In this document: positions 1 through 11,263 of the stretch, piece by piece
Position numbering within the stretch: the first letter of the stretch is position 1
How the letters are laid out: every line of letters starts with the position of its first letter
Source of the DNA: Adineta vaga
Lineage: Eukaryota > Rotifera
Assembly: GCA_021613535.1 (NCBI GenBank)
Contig: CP075496.1
Coordinates: 8,804,001 to 8,868,000 of the forward strand
Length of the DNA: 64,000 nt
Reading direction: 5' to 3'
Made by a program: the position numbers and the translations under genes
Notes under the pieces: generated by a model
The model's database searches: none
Told to the model about the DNA's origin: nothing
What the model saw: the letters and a program-made list of their open reading frames with translations, nothing else

Positions 1-1
1 A

Positions 2-1360
2 CAAGGAAGCAGCAATAGTTTCCCTACTTCTCCACCGGTTCAAGAAAAAACTTGTGACTCTTTTGTTCCAGCATATATGAGCATAACGTTTGAACGTTCT
101 TTTCCTACTACAGAAAAACGTCAGTTTGCTGATCTAGCATCCACTTTACAAGATCTTGCTACAAATGTTCAAAATCGAATTAAATCAAAATTCGGTTCAT
201 CATTCATCAAACTTGATATTTTACTGTTTTCTGATCAGCCAATTTTATTTTCAAATACTCAAACAGTACTGACAACCGTTGTTTGTAGGATTTACCTAAC
301 ATCAAATCAACGCGCCATTTTGATAGAACAAAGTTTCAAAGATGATACACAATCGATTGCTCTATTGGATGTTACCAATGTCCCAAGTTCAGCTCTCGCG
401 TCATTCTCATCCAAATACTCCATCTTTACAGACACCACTAATCAATCACTAACAAATAAGCTAACAACTGAACTGACTAATCTTTGCGACAAAGACTTAT
501 GGACAGTCTCAATGACGATTCCGACGATAATACTATCCAAGCCGATCACATCCATGAAAAATACTTATGGGCGTACCGAGGTGCCAAAGGCAGGGGGAGC
601 GCAGCAAAAAAAACAAAAAAAATTCCGAAGTATGGGGAGCGTTAAGTATCCCGCCCCCCTTCTTCACTCTGCTCATGAAAGCACAACTGCCGCCCCCACC
701 ATCATTAGCACTGTCATATTCGAACACACCTACGATGGCTCTACTTCAAACTTTATGACGATCATCGAAACAGATTTTGTTAGAACGGTGACACGCACAC
801 CAGAAATAACAGTATCTACAATTACAACAACTGCACGTAAATCATCAACACACGTCTCTGAGATACTGACTACAACATCCAGATGTCACTTAAACGATCA
901 AGTTTATGAAGCATATATGAGCATTAGTCTTTTGCTTTCCGCTACTAATGATGAAATGGCTGTATATTCTAATATAGGTACAACAATTGAAGCTATTCGA
1001 GTATCGTTAAATGTCGAATTGAAAGTAGCATTTCCATTATCATTTTTAAAATTTAATTACATTATGATGTCAAATCAACCGATTGTATTTTCGACTACGA
1101 AGAGTAGACGAAGAAAACGTCAGCCAGATCAAACAGCGGTGATTATTGTGATTGGTAAAGCTTACTTTACAAAAAGTCAATCACGATTCGAGTTACGTAC
1201 GTCCCTAAAAAATTATAAATTGGGCATAGATGTTCTAAACAAATACGGAACATCAAATACAAGACTTAGTTCTTTTTCTGCAGATCATTCTATATTCGGA
1301 GATACATCATCAATTGAATTAACTTCAGAAGAAATCGTCGATTTGACTGCATACTGTTGA
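2..1360 (+). CDS. secreted/surface protein with two copies of a ~140-aa domain (5' partial)
   Basis: The frame is open from base 2 to the TGA at 1358-1360, so the gene starts left of the window. Two related domains are visible. The first begins CDSFVPAYMSI (about base 53), the second CHLNDQVYEAYMSI (about base 883). Both share the Cys-x(n)-AYMSI start, a central (S/D)QPI(L/V)FS motif and a SIFxDT end. They are joined by a Thr/Ser-rich, mucin-like linker. I do not recognise the family; a SEA-like extracellular fold is possible. No membrane segment is visible in this part. The linker at about 575-700 is built from an unusually GC-rich, A-run-containing stretch unlike its surroundings and could be inserted DNA. 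Confidence 0.7.
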   Translation, partial: QGSSNSFPTSPPVQEKTCDSFVPAYMSITFERSFPTTEKRQFADLASTLQDLATNVQNRIKSKFGSSFIKLDILLFSDQPILFSNTQTVLTTVVCRIYLTSNQRAILIEQSFKDDTQSIALLDVTNVPSSALASFSSKYSIFTDTTNQSLTNKLTTELTNLCDKDLWTVSMTIPTIILSKPITSMKNTYGRTEVPKAGGAQQKKQKKFRSMGSVKYPAPLLHSAHESTTAAPTIISTVIFEHTYDGSTSNFMTIIETDFVRTVTRTPEITVSTITTTARKSSTHVSEILTTTSRCHLNDQVYEAYMSISLLLSATNDEMAVYSNIGTTIEAIRVSLNVELKVAFPLSFLKFNYIMMSNQPIVFSTTKSRRRKRQPDQTAVIIVIGKAYFTKSQSRFELRTSLKNYKLGIDVLNKYGTSNTRLSSFSADHSIFGDTSSIELTSEEIVDLTAYC

Positions 1361-1649
1361 ATAAAATATTCATTTGAACTATTCTTTCTTTTATAGAACG
1401 TTTTCTCATAATGATCAAATTGTCTTTAATTGATCAATATATTTATATGATGAATCCTTTTTACTTATTCGTAGTTTTACATTCATAATAAAAACTGAAA
1501 GAAATAATAGATATTCGTCGGATCTAAGAAAAAGATAATTAAATCGCTTCGTGAAAATTTCGAAACAACTCTTTAATTATGATAAAAATTGATGGAATAG
1601 TATCGTGTTCATAGTATAGAAAATTCATATTTATTAATAAAATAATTTC
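1361..1649. other. intergenic, 3' ends of convergent genes
   Basis: AT-rich spacer between the plus-strand repeat protein and the minus-strand Ly6-like exon. I see no coding or RNA signal in it. Confidence 0.5.
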
Positions 1650-1913
1650 TTACATAAAAACACAAAACAAAAGATATTGACACATCATAATCATAGCAAT
1701 CAATAACACTGATGCTAAATGACGTGATGTATTTGAATCAAATGGCATTGAATCCGCTAACGTTTTTACAGCCATCGTTGGTAACTGTTTATTGCAACTA
1801 TCTGTATAACAACAAAATCGTCGATGATAATGTTCATCAATTTCTTCACAATATTTTATACCACGTAAAATAACTTTGGTTATATCGGTTTTTGGATCCC
1901 ATGATTGCTCACT
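1650..1913 (-). CDS. last exon of a Ly6/uPAR-like GPI-anchored protein (rest not found)
   Basis: On the minus strand an exon opens after a CTTCTAG acceptor and reads 87 codons to TAA. It contains FCCYTDSCN, the C-C-x-x-D-x-C-N signature that closes Ly6/uPAR three-finger domains. A hydrophobic tail (about HLASVLLIAMIMMCQYLLF) follows at the C-terminus, as expected for a GPI signal. Upstream (1914-2080, minus) another frame reads QVICSGQNRM, which could be the previous exon. A GTATGT donor there would give a 63-nt intron, but the phases do not join cleanly. The gene may therefore be decaying. Proteins of this type sit on the outer membrane face and often modulate channels or receptors; that role is inferred. 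Confidence 0.5.
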   Translation of the reverse strand, partial: SEQSWDPKTDITKVILRGIKYCEEIDEHYHRRFCCYTDSCNKQLPTMAVKTLADSMPFDSNTSRHLASVLLIAMIMMCQYLLFCVFM

Positions 1914-2939
1914 CTAGAAGATATTAAAAAATCTTTAACTGTATCGTATCTATTGGTTTATTTCGTCTCAACATACGATTTTGTCCAGAACAAATAACTT
2001 GTGATTTCGACTTAGGTAGTATTATTGTTGCAACTGAATTATTTCCAAACATTAATATTACTGCATGCTTCTTTCATTATATTTTATAGTTGTCAGTCTC
2101 TCTTAGTAAACTAAACTTGCAGATTAGTATCTAATTGAGATCAAAAATTCAAATTGTTAGAAATAACAGTCTCTGACTTCAATTCATTAGTAACTATTCA
2201 AAGCGATGTAAATATCAACTATCGTATAGTTGATGATTCACTTCTCCTACCTATGACATATTCTTTTTGAGCCATATCCATGTATTTTTTGTAGAGATAA
2301 AGTATTTTCGTCTATGGTATGAATCATTTATGTCAACATTTCAACGTGTATAATAACTCTTCGAATCTAGAGTAAATATGTTTTTATGTAAATTGACGTC
2401 AAGCATTGACGTGTCGCTCTTGTTTTTACCATTTATTATTGGACATTGACTAGAATTGAAAAGCATATATTAGTTCTGTTTTATTTAATATCGAACCATT
2501 ATCTGCTTTTGGCATTTAATCATTCAACGATAGAGAACTGTATTTTTTCTCAATTACATATGCGAATTGAGCTGAATATATACACCTCATTTCTTACAAA
2601 ATTCAAGTTTGAATCAAATGATAACTTTTCAGTAATACAAAAGGATTTTTTCATGTTTAAGTAGTTATATTTGCTCATAAATTGAACTGTTTAAAAGCCA
2701 TTCTTGTAGTTTTCGTATTGGTAATTTATTTCCTATATTGTAGCGTTAAAATCAACACAAACTGAGTAAAGATATGTAAATATTTGAGAGAGAAAGAAGA
2801 AAGAAAAGTAAATAAAATAACAAATACTAAATTTTATTTTATTTTAATAATTTGATCTGTAACAAATTCTAAGTTTACAGTTTGGTATGAGCAAGTTGCT
2901 TTCGTCTATTTTTATTGTACAACACACTATTCATTCACA
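1914..2939. other. intergenic, no confident gene
   Basis: AT-rich. It holds a possible decayed upstream exon of the Ly6-like gene (1934-2080, minus) and a 72-codon open frame at 2446-2664 with no recognisable features. Otherwise I see nothing. Confidence 0.4.
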
Positions 2940-5471
2940 ATGACATGTTCTATTCATTGGAGATTATTGATATCCGCATTGATTATTAAACAAATAATAG
3001 GTAAATCATGAATAGAATGCCCAACATACTCCTAATAGTAGGGTATTTTTTCTCATCAGTGTTTATCTGTAAAATCACGCTGACACATTGGAAGTTTGTC
3101 TAATGTTTTCAGAGGATTTTAGAAGTTTTTTCGATATTTCTATAAAGTGATTAACAATATTTCCGTATTTTCTTAGGTCTGTCATATAGTCAACCACGAT
3201 TCTGTCCAAATGCTAAATGGAATCCAAATGCCACCACTTTTTCTACCAGTAATATTACTGGTACAAATCCTCAAGGGATATTTATCAATATGAATGATAC
3301 GATCTTTATTGCTAACAAAGAAACGGGTAAGATTCATATTTGGCGTAACCATAGTATTCAACCAACAAAAACAATTTTTGCTAATTTGTCAAGTCCAGCA
3401 TCAATTTTCGTGACAGAATTAAACGAGATATATGTAGATAATGGTGAAAACGGTCGAGTTAATAAATGGCAATTAGATAGCAATATTAGTACTCCAGTAA
3501 TTTATGTAAATTCATCATGTACTGGTCTCTTTATTGATATCTCTCATGTAATTTATTGTTCCATGCAAAAATTTCATCAAGTTATCTCTCAGAGATTGTA
3601 TGATAATTCTAGTATATTAACAATTGTTGCTGGTACAGGTAAAAATGGCTCTAATTCAACTATGCTTCAAGATCCATATGGAATATTTGTCGACACCAAC
3701 AGCGATCTGTATGTGGCAGATTGTGGAAACGATCGTATTCAACGATTTCATAATGGTCTGACAAATGGCATTACCGTAGTGGGCAATCGATCTGTTAATA
3801 TTACAATTATGCTCAACTGTCCGCGAGGAGTGGTTTTAGATGCTGACAAGTCTATTTTCATTGTAGATAGTTCTCACCATCGTGTTGTTGTTTCGGGACC
3901 AAATGGTTCCCACTGCTTAGTTGGATGTTCTATGAATCAAGGTTCATCTGCCAATGAATTAAGCATACCGCGAACACTAAGTTTCGATATTTACGGAAAT
4001 ATGTTTGTTGCAGATACAAAAAATAATCGAATACAAAAGTTTCTTTTAATAAAAAATTCTTGTGGTAAGTAATCGACTATTCGATGAATAGTATTCCTGA
4101 CTGTTTTGAGATAATGAATAAATATCACTATCTACCAAACTCTTTAATTTTCAGTAGTTTCCCAATAGAAATATACTGCATCTATGATAATATATTATTT
4201 CTTTAGTCGAACATACAACACAACAATTAATCCATACATCAACCATTCAAGCAGGTACATTTGATCTTTCCGATAATTTGCTGTATTTTAATAAACAATC
4301 ATAAGTTTCAGTTCAAAGTTCTTTTAAATCTCTTCAGTCCACTCTATCGACACCTGAAATGACGACGTTTCAACAAAATGGTAACTTTGAAGATCGAGTA
4401 GAAATTTGCAATACAGTTTCTGTCCTATAGCTACAACAAAACAAAGAACCACATTTGAAAGTACTGCACCAACGACTAGCTTTACTATGATTGCCGTTCA
4501 AAAAGCAACAAGTCAAAATCCAACTTATGAAACGAGTTCAACTAAGAATCTGAATGGTATATTGAATCTTTTTCTACATCGAAAAAAGCTCTCATTCTAT
4601 TTTTTAGAATCTACAGCCAGTATTTCAATCAATCAATTTACAGCAAGTTTGTTTTTCTAAATTTTCCATTCAGTGAAACATTTGTTTTTTTCTTAGCATA
4701 CACATTTCCATCCCCTATGTTCTTTATATCATCATCATGTGGAGGAAACTATCAAATTGGTCTACATTGTAACATTTCTGCTACACCTTGTGACATACTT
4801 CAACCCTGTCAGAATGATGGCATCTGTTTCAATAATATCAGCAATGCTACAACTTACACATGTTCTTGTAAAACAGGTTTCAACGGTACTCATTGTCAGA
4901 TAAATTACCAACCTTGTAAAGTTGATACGTGTTGGAATAATGGTATTACTGAATTTCATAAGTAGAAAATAAACACATTCATACTATTTTAGGTACGTGT
5001 AATGAAACAACGTTAACAACATTCGAATGCTTATGTCAACCTGGATGGACAGAAAATCATTGCGAAAGACAGATAAATTATTGTGAAAATGTAAAGTGTT
5101 CAAACGGAGGTATATGTCGACCTTTATTTCGAGATTATGTTTGTGAATGTCTTGGAACAAGTTATTCTGGTCGCCATTGTGAATTAGTTGCAAATTTATT
5201 ATACATTCGTCGAATAGTTTCTAAATCTGTTGGCTATATTGCACTTCTTTCTATTATTGGTGTTTTTCTATTGGTGATTATTTTGGATATATTGAAATAT
5301 TTCTTTAAAATAGATCCAGCAAAACATGAATTAGAAAAACTTAAACGAAAACAACAAGAAAAAAACATCAAACGCGTTTTAATGATTCAAAAATGTGTTT
5401 ATGTCAATGTACCGTCAAAGAAAATAACTACTAATGCAGCTCATTCGATAATAAATCGTACAGGCCTATAA
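2940..5471 (+). CDS. NHL-propeller / EGF / transmembrane surface protein
   Basis: Eight exons join in consistent phase: 2940-3000, 3177-4064, 4207-4254, 4312-4380, 4431-4556, 4608-4646, 4697-4942, 4993-5471 (651 aa). The first exon gives a signal peptide (MTCSIHWRLLISALIIKQII). An NHL-type beta-propeller follows (about residues 30-315; repeats such as DLYVADCGNDRIQRF and NMFVADTKNNRIQKF). Next comes a Thr/Ser-rich stalk spread over small exons. Three EGF repeats lie at about residues 435-555 (e.g. CQNDGICF, CSCKTGFNGTHC, CSNGGIC). A single membrane helix sits at about 565-590, followed by a Lys-rich cytoplasmic tail. It is likely a type I surface protein; ligand unknown. NHL propellers usually bind protein, glycan or RNA partners; here the location implies extracellular binding. 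Confidence 0.85.
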
Positions 5472-5969
5472 ATATATGTAAATGTAAGACAGTTGTATGT
5501 TTGTTTGTTTTTAATTCTTTATGAATACGAATTTTCTTTTTCTATACCCGACGTAATAATAATATTAACTTATTTATCGTCATTTACATCATCATTGATG
5601 TCAACAATTCTTAACTGTGAAAGGAAGCATCTAGAACGTAGAAACATAATATTCGTAATGACAATGAATCAGAACTAACCTAATTCGATTGCAATACTTT
5701 TACTTATTGCACAATCTGTTTAACGCCTCACTTAGTCATCATTTTCTTTTCGGTCGTTTTAATCACAGAACAGAAGTACACGTTAGTTGTAATATGACGA
5801 AGAACTGCTAAAATTACCAATGATGATGCATCTATTATTTTTTCTTCGTTACGTTTCTGTGTCTTTCACCATACCAAGGCAATCAGTGACATAGTGTGTG
5901 TATAAAAGGTGATGTTTTACTTGTTCTATGTTACGTTTCTCACAAAGTCTTCTATCGAGAAAAATAACT
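5472..5969. other. intergenic, upstream of ZnF-UBP gene
   Basis: AT-rich spacer. A 61-codon frame at 5493-5678 looks non-coding. The part just before 5970 probably carries the promoter and 5' leader of the ZnF-UBP gene, but I see no defined motif. Confidence 0.4.
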
Positions 5970-6479
5970 ATGTCCAAATCAAATACTTCTACATCTTCGG
6001 ATCAGACTGTTGAAGATAATCGAATCGGTGTAAGTTAAACGTTTTGTTTCTTATTCAAATATATTTGTCAATGCATGTTCTTTTAAAAGCCATTTGTAAT
6101 TGAACCAAAATATGATTGTCCACATTTGGGCGATCGTGCTTATATTTTACTTCAATCTGATCAAACCGATGAAAATCAACAAGCACCATGCAATGATTGT
6201 CAAAATACAAAAGAGAATTGGGCATGTCTTCATGAAAATTGTAGCTTTGTGAGTTATTTGATCTAGAGAGAGACAAATAATCATTTTACATCTGCTCATT
6301 TATAGGTCGGCTGTTCTCGTTATCAACAAAAGCACATGTTAAAACATCATGAAACAACAGGACATAATATTTGTCTTAGCTTTTCAGACAATTCCGTCTT
6401 TTGTTACGGCTGTGATAGTTATATCGATAGTCCACAATTGCAAGGTCTTAATCTACAATTATCACGTCGTTTTCGATAA
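5970..6479 (+). CDS. stand-alone ZnF-UBP (HDAC6/USP-type) ubiquitin-binding protein
   Basis: Three exons, 5970-6029, 6090-6248 and 6306-6479, all in phase 0, give 130 aa. Nearly the whole protein is one ZnF-UBP domain. Zinc ligands are visible as C30/H32, C54/C57, C66/C71/C76, H83/H87/H93 and C106/C109. The ubiquitin-pocket motifs are present: NWACL, GCSRY with its Arg (R78), and SVFCYGCDSYI. Phe replaces the Trp that HDAC6 has before the CY pair. In known members this domain binds the free C-terminal Gly-Gly of unanchored ubiquitin. There is no deacetylase or protease domain, so it probably acts as a small ubiquitin adaptor or sensor in the cytosol (inference). Confidence 0.85.
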
Positions 6480-6629
6480 ATCAAACGAGCATATGACATG
6501 TAAACTTTTATTGATCACCTGTTTTTTAATTATCAATCTTGATGCTTTCAAAAGCAAATAAAATAGTCGAGAAATTGCTTTTTTTGTTTATCAAATTATT
6601 TCTTCGAAAATACTCATTCGGACAATATT

Positions 6630-7761
6630 TTATTCAAAGAACTCAGTTGATTGATCGTTGTTCAACAACCAATAAAGGGTAGGTGCTTTGGACCGAAATA
6701 AAATAGAAAAAGTTGATATGTAGTAAAAACAAAGCAAAAAAACTGCTATGGAACGAAGAATTTTTTGATGAATACGATTTACACTTGTTGGCAACCAGGG
6801 ACAGTCTATCATGATCATACTGCAGAGAAAACCTATCAAAGAACTACTCAGATGTGCCCAATGTGCAACATTGTACAGAACGATGAGAGGTATAGTTAGA
6901 ATAAGATGAGGAACAAGAAGGACGATTAATTGAATGATTGGAAAAGAACGACATTGATTATTACTAAAACTGGCGAATAGACGATCTACGATTAAAAATA
7001 CCATTAAACCATATAAAGAACCAGAAGCACCAATGGCTCCTAATTGTAAAAAAAGACAATGATCGTTAAAATCTATAATTATTTTTGTTCGAGGAAAAAC
7101 TATTTCATAACGCTAATATTCTATAATTATCGATATTTAGTACAACTAATTCGATGTCTCCACTTATATGGTTTCATATTTTACAATAACCAGACTTACT
7201 TCCTGATGTAAATTCAATTATGAAACTTAAACTAGATCCTAAACCTGAAAGCCAGTAAACAGCAGCTATACGAATTGAACCATATTTTCGTTCCAATGGT
7301 ATGCCTTGTATTAATTCTATTGATAAATTGCTTAATAGATGTAACCATTGTATATGACAGAAATTTACTGTTATCAATCGCCAGAGTTGATGAGGATAAG
7401 CAAAAGAAGAACATATGTGTTTGAGTGCATCATCATAATAGCACTTAGTAGTATACATTCTTCGCGGACAAGAGTTAACAGTAAGATTGCGAACAGCATC
7501 AGGTGTTGGTACCATACATGGTAGAAAAAATCCAAAAAGATTAGGCAGATTAATATCAAAATATCGATCTCTTCCATAGAGATTTATGCGTATAAGACAG
7601 TAAGTGATTATGTGTAAAATTATCATACCAAGAATAAACAGTGGAAAATGTTGTCTTTGTGTTGATCTGTCAGTTAATGTAAAAAGACGTCGACAAAATG
7701 ATTTAATAGTGTCATTTCGAGAAGAAGTTGGTCTTTCATTATAAAGTGTGCATGGTTCCAA
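6630..7761 (-). CDS. rhomboid-family intramembrane serine protease
   Basis: Exons 7761-7200 and 7039-6630 join in phase (donor GTAAGT, acceptor ACAATTAG) to give 323 aa. The intron splits just before the active-site motif. Catalytic serine is in GASGSLYG (S193). Catalytic histidine is in HWAHLSS (H250); the usual Gly after AHxx is Ser here. A WRLITVNFCHIQWLHLLSN segment matches the conserved WR..H....N region of rhomboids. About six or seven hydrophobic helices and a large first luminal loop follow a short cytosolic N-terminus, which suggests the secretory-pathway RHBDL type rather than mitochondrial PARL. It should cleave membrane-anchored substrates; substrates unknown. It is convergent with the ZnF-UBP gene. 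Confidence 0.88.
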
Positions 7762-8034
7762 GTTCTAACTCAGTCATATTGTTAATATTTATTTTTACAC
7801 TGAAGATATTCTTCGAATTAGCGTCTAGTTTTATTATAGAAGCAAAATACACGTGCGTCTATGCGACTATTTCATTCTCGTTCTTTTTCTGATGAGGATA
7901 CGAGAGGAGAAAACATAGAGTCATTCTTCTCTTTTTTCCTTTCGTTCTGCAAAAAGATGTCATACCAAATGGAAATCTTCTTTTTCATGAAACAGCATCT
8001 ACAGAAAATAATAAGCTTGGGAAAAAGAAGAATG
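7762..8034. other. intergenic, upstream of rhomboid gene
   Basis: Short AT-rich spacer between the start of the rhomboid gene and the 3' end of the large membrane protein gene; nothing specific is visible. Confidence 0.4.
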
Positions 8035-10725
8035 TTAGGCATGTCTGGAGATAGTAAACACTTCTACGTTCCCATTGGTTTCAGTTGTTTTTGATCGCAA
8101 AATTTTATATAATCGTTGATAACTTCTCTTCAATAACGATGCTACAAAATGTTTACGATACGCTTTAAATGGCAATGCTAAAATCACTAACATTATCGTA
8201 CATATTTCTAGAAAACCCATCGAAAACAGAACACTATCAAAAGCAACTTCTGATAGTTTCACGATAGGTTGCTGTACGTTTTTGACATAATATGGAGTTT
8301 CACTAAGTGCAATAGTTAATATGGTTGATGGTAGTGTGAATCGAACATATTGATCATTGGATAAGAATAAATCATTAATATCAACATTAAATGTTGGAAT
8401 ATATATTCCACCATACATTGATTCGTCTCCAGTAATTGGTAATGTTTCATTGATTACTTTAGTTATATGAAGTGTAATAGGTAAACTTTGAGCTAGAATT
8501 TGCCCATATTTAAAAAATGATTGATAAAAATTCAATTCTTTTAAATTAAAACGTTCACTTTCAGTTCCATTAGCAACGAGACCGATACGTAAAGCACCGA
8601 TCGTTTTGACATCTTCTAAGAGAATCTGTACAGTTATTCGTTGATGTGAAAGTTGTACCGATAAAGTTAAAATTCCATTTCTATTTTCACAAGTTAACCA
8701 TCGAACAGTTTCCGGTGTTGAGCCACGCAATTCTTTAATAGATATAGCATCACAATTAATTAATGTATTAACAAATTGAATATTTAAAATAAAACTTTGA
8801 TTATTTAATAAATCAAATATTGTTTGTTCGTCTTTCCTTACAGGTATTGATAAAGATTGAAGATTTGTTTCGAATTTAGCATTTCGTATCGTTGAATCAC
8901 ATGCAAAATACGAAGCGGATGTCGTTTCTATTGGATATTGTTTTAGAAAAAGCGCACCAAACCATATTATGATAATAACTGACACGAAAATACCTAATGT
9001 TCCCAAACCACCCATTACTGATTCGCCTTCATGAATTAGATCGATGCATTTCAAGCAATATTTCACTGGTGCTCTTTGATTGAAAAGTCTAGAGGATGGG
9101 AAACACTTGCCACTATAAGCCAAAATACATATAATGATACAACCTAACATGAATACAATAAACCACCAGAATAAAGGTGAGAGATATATTCGAGGACATG
9201 TGTGAATAAAGAAGGTATTTTGAACAAGCATATCTTCAAATTTTGTATTCTCTGGTGATTTTGGATATGTATTAACTTGGATAACCATTGCCAATGCTGA
9301 TACAGATATATCAGTGACTGAACCCAGTGGACAAAATGATCCAGTTAAACATGGTAGACATTGTATGCTCGAATTCCCTGGATTTTTAGTATTACTTGGA
9401 CATAAAATACAATCATGTACACCACTTTGATTTTTATAAGTTCCTGCAAGACAAGATTGAGCTTTTGTGAATGTCGGTGCTGTACCTATATCTTGAACAG
9501 CAGGAAAATATCCTCTTGGTGTTGGATTCATGATCAGAATATTACCTTGATCGTCAAGTAAAGCTAAAGAAGATGATGAGGAGACAATATTTAGAAATAC
9601 AGAACTGAAACGTAATGGTAATATTTGATGACTGTTAGGAAATATCGATAAGGGTGTAGTAGTCGATAGATAACCGTGATGTATAGTATCAAAGAAGTAG
9701 ATCTCGGATGCTATCCATCGATATTGTAATGAATATGTATTGATTAGAATAGCAGCTATACCATTTTCGAGCCAAGTAACACTTTTTCCATTTCCAAGTG
9801 ATCTTCCGTTGGTATATCGACTAACGAAATCTAATTGATCTATATTTGTTTTATTAACAGAAAATAAGAATACTCGATTGATAAATTGCATACCAACCAA
9901 AACATTTCCAACTTCATTAATACTAACTGACATATCATATTTAGCTGAATAAGTATCAGCGTCTGAATTAGTCAATAAATCTTGCCAAGTATTGGGAGTT
10001 GCCACAGGTCGATAATAATTAATAATAAATAGCCGATAATTAGATGAATTCAAATTGAATAAATATACTATGGGAATATAAACTGCTATTGTCTGAATAG
10101 GGTTTCGTATAAATCCTGCAATAACACCAAAAGTATCATTGATATCAACAGCATGAGGCATAAATGAATGATCTAACCATGTTTCATTTGCATTCCATAC
10201 ATTTAATGAAGTGTTCAATGAATCAAAAATAAACATAAATTCATTAGCAAAACCATAGGCAAATCGTCCACTAGGTTCGACATCAATTATAAAATGTTCT
10301 TGATGTTGATAATTATAAAAGTATTGGACTACAAAAGAAAATTGTGTATCACAGGATAAGGCGGACGCATTGTATTTTGCAACACCAATAAAAGTTCCAT
10401 TTTTATCATTGAATAATTCACCGGCAAAAAAGAATTGTTGTTGATTTTTGCCTACAGCAACACTGTAGATATAATGATCTGTAGCATTGGGAAAAGTAAG
10501 CAAGCATTGTGATGATAAAGATGATTTTTCATATGGCGCAAACTGTATGAGAAACCTTGGTGGATCATTTTGATTTTGAATCTGAACGAAAAAAATATCA
10601 TTCATGGCAATTTTAATACCATAATTATCATATTTGCTTGTATTCGGCATGAAAATACTGGAAATCGGATAGATAATAAATAGAAATGGAACATAGATAT
10701 TCATTTCGATTTTTGCATCAAACAT
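8035..10725 (-). CDS. large membrane protein, paralog 1 (propeller-like ectodomain, Cys-rich module, three TM helices)
   Basis: Single exon, 896 aa. The start could also be the Met at residue 8 (10704), which aligns better with the paralog. Order of parts: signal peptide; a ~390-aa ectodomain with WD/NHL-like repeats; a Cys-rich module at about 420-475 (CLAGTYKN, CILCPSNT, CLPCLTGSFCPLGS) resembling GCC2/GCC3 ephrin-receptor-like repeats; a membrane helix near 515-535; a short Cys-containing loop; a second helix near 565-590; a second, ~240-aa domain; a third helix near 840-860; and a short cytoplasmic tail. I do not recognise the family as a whole. A tandem paralog lies 0.5 kb upstream and shares two near-identical DNA blocks. 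A surface receptor role is inference. Confidence 0.8.
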   Translation of the reverse strand: MFDAKIEMNIYVPFLFIIYPISSIFMPNTSKYDNYGIKIAMNDIFFVQIQNQNDPPRFLIQFAPYEKSSLSSQCLLTFPNATDHYIYSVAVGKNQQQFFFAGELFNDKNGTFIGVAKYNASALSCDTQFSFVVQYFYNYQHQEHFIIDVEPSGRFAYGFANEFMFIFDSLNTSLNVWNANETWLDHSFMPHAVDINDTFGVIAGFIRNPIQTIAVYIPIVYLFNLNSSNYRLFIINYYRPVATPNTWQDLLTNSDADTYSAKYDMSVSINEVGNVLVGMQFINRVFLFSVNKTNIDQLDFVSRYTNGRSLGNGKSVTWLENGIAAILINTYSLQYRWIASEIYFFDTIHHGYLSTTTPLSIFPNSHQILPLRFSSVFLNIVSSSSSLALLDDQGNILIMNPTPRGYFPAVQDIGTAPTFTKAQSCLAGTYKNQSGVHDCILCPSNTKNPGNSSIQCLPCLTGSFCPLGSVTDISVSALAMVIQVNTYPKSPENTKFEDMLVQNTFFIHTCPRIYLSPLFWWFIVFMLGCIIICILAYSGKCFPSSRLFNQRAPVKYCLKCIDLIHEGESVMGGLGTLGIFVSVIIIIWFGALFLKQYPIETTSASYFACDSTIRNAKFETNLQSLSIPVRKDEQTIFDLLNNQSFILNIQFVNTLINCDAISIKELRGSTPETVRWLTCENRNGILTLSVQLSHQRITVQILLEDVKTIGALRIGLVANGTESERFNLKELNFYQSFFKYGQILAQSLPITLHITKVINETLPITGDESMYGGIYIPTFNVDINDLFLSNDQYVRFTLPSTILTIALSETPYYVKNVQQPIVKLSEVAFDSVLFSMGFLEICTIMLVILALPFKAYRKHFVASLLKRSYQRLYKILRSKTTETNGNVEVFTISRHA
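9293..9573 (-). repeat. homogenised block A, copy 1
   Basis: Encodes the Cys-rich module. It matches 12492-12772 at a constant offset of 3199 bases with about three differences that I can count, while the flanking coding DNA is much more diverged. Confidence 0.85.
9748..10482 (-). repeat. homogenised block B, copy 1
   Basis: Encodes most of the propeller-like ectodomain. It matches 12947-13681 at the same 3199-base offset with about ten differences in ~735 bases. Identity drops sharply on both sides, which fits gene conversion better than a single recent duplication. Confidence 0.85.
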
Positions 10726-11263
10726 TTGTAGATGTAGTGAGTTTAATGAATGTACAAGTTGATAGGGAATAAATTGATTGATAAATGTCTTGTATGAGAT
10801 TTAACATGGATACATATCTTACTTTTTGTGCTGTAATGATTAGAAGAAATATATATTCTGTTTGAAACCTTACTGTGAATGAATACTTGTCTGATTCACG
10901 ATTATTGTAATAGTATTTGACGTTCTTTTATAATATATATATCGGCATATTTAATCTTAGAAAAAATAAACTAGGTATTATTGAATACGACTATTCGTTG
11001 ATTCGAATGTTACATACAAATAAATAATTTATTCATGAATACAGTTATATGTGGTAAGGTCTCTCATTTATGTCTGTAAATATACGCAAAAAAATCGATG
11101 AAAGGAAATTAATTTGTAATGAAAACACATAAACATATTGAGAAGTAAAGATTCATTTATTTTCCTTCTCTTCGTTTCTGTTATACTAAAATAGTAAAAG
11201 AGGACAGTATATTGATAAATATTATTTATTGAAATCATTTGCGACAAAAATATAAAAAAACGT
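10726..11263. other. intergenic between tandem paralogs
   Basis: AT-rich spacer holding the promoter of paralog 1 and the 3' end of paralog 2. A 68-codon minus-strand frame (11068-11274) looks like chance. Confidence 0.4.

Noticed and set aside
2446-2664. 72-codon plus-strand frame in the spacer before the NHL-EGF gene
   Set aside because: AT-driven chance frame, no motif, no splice context.
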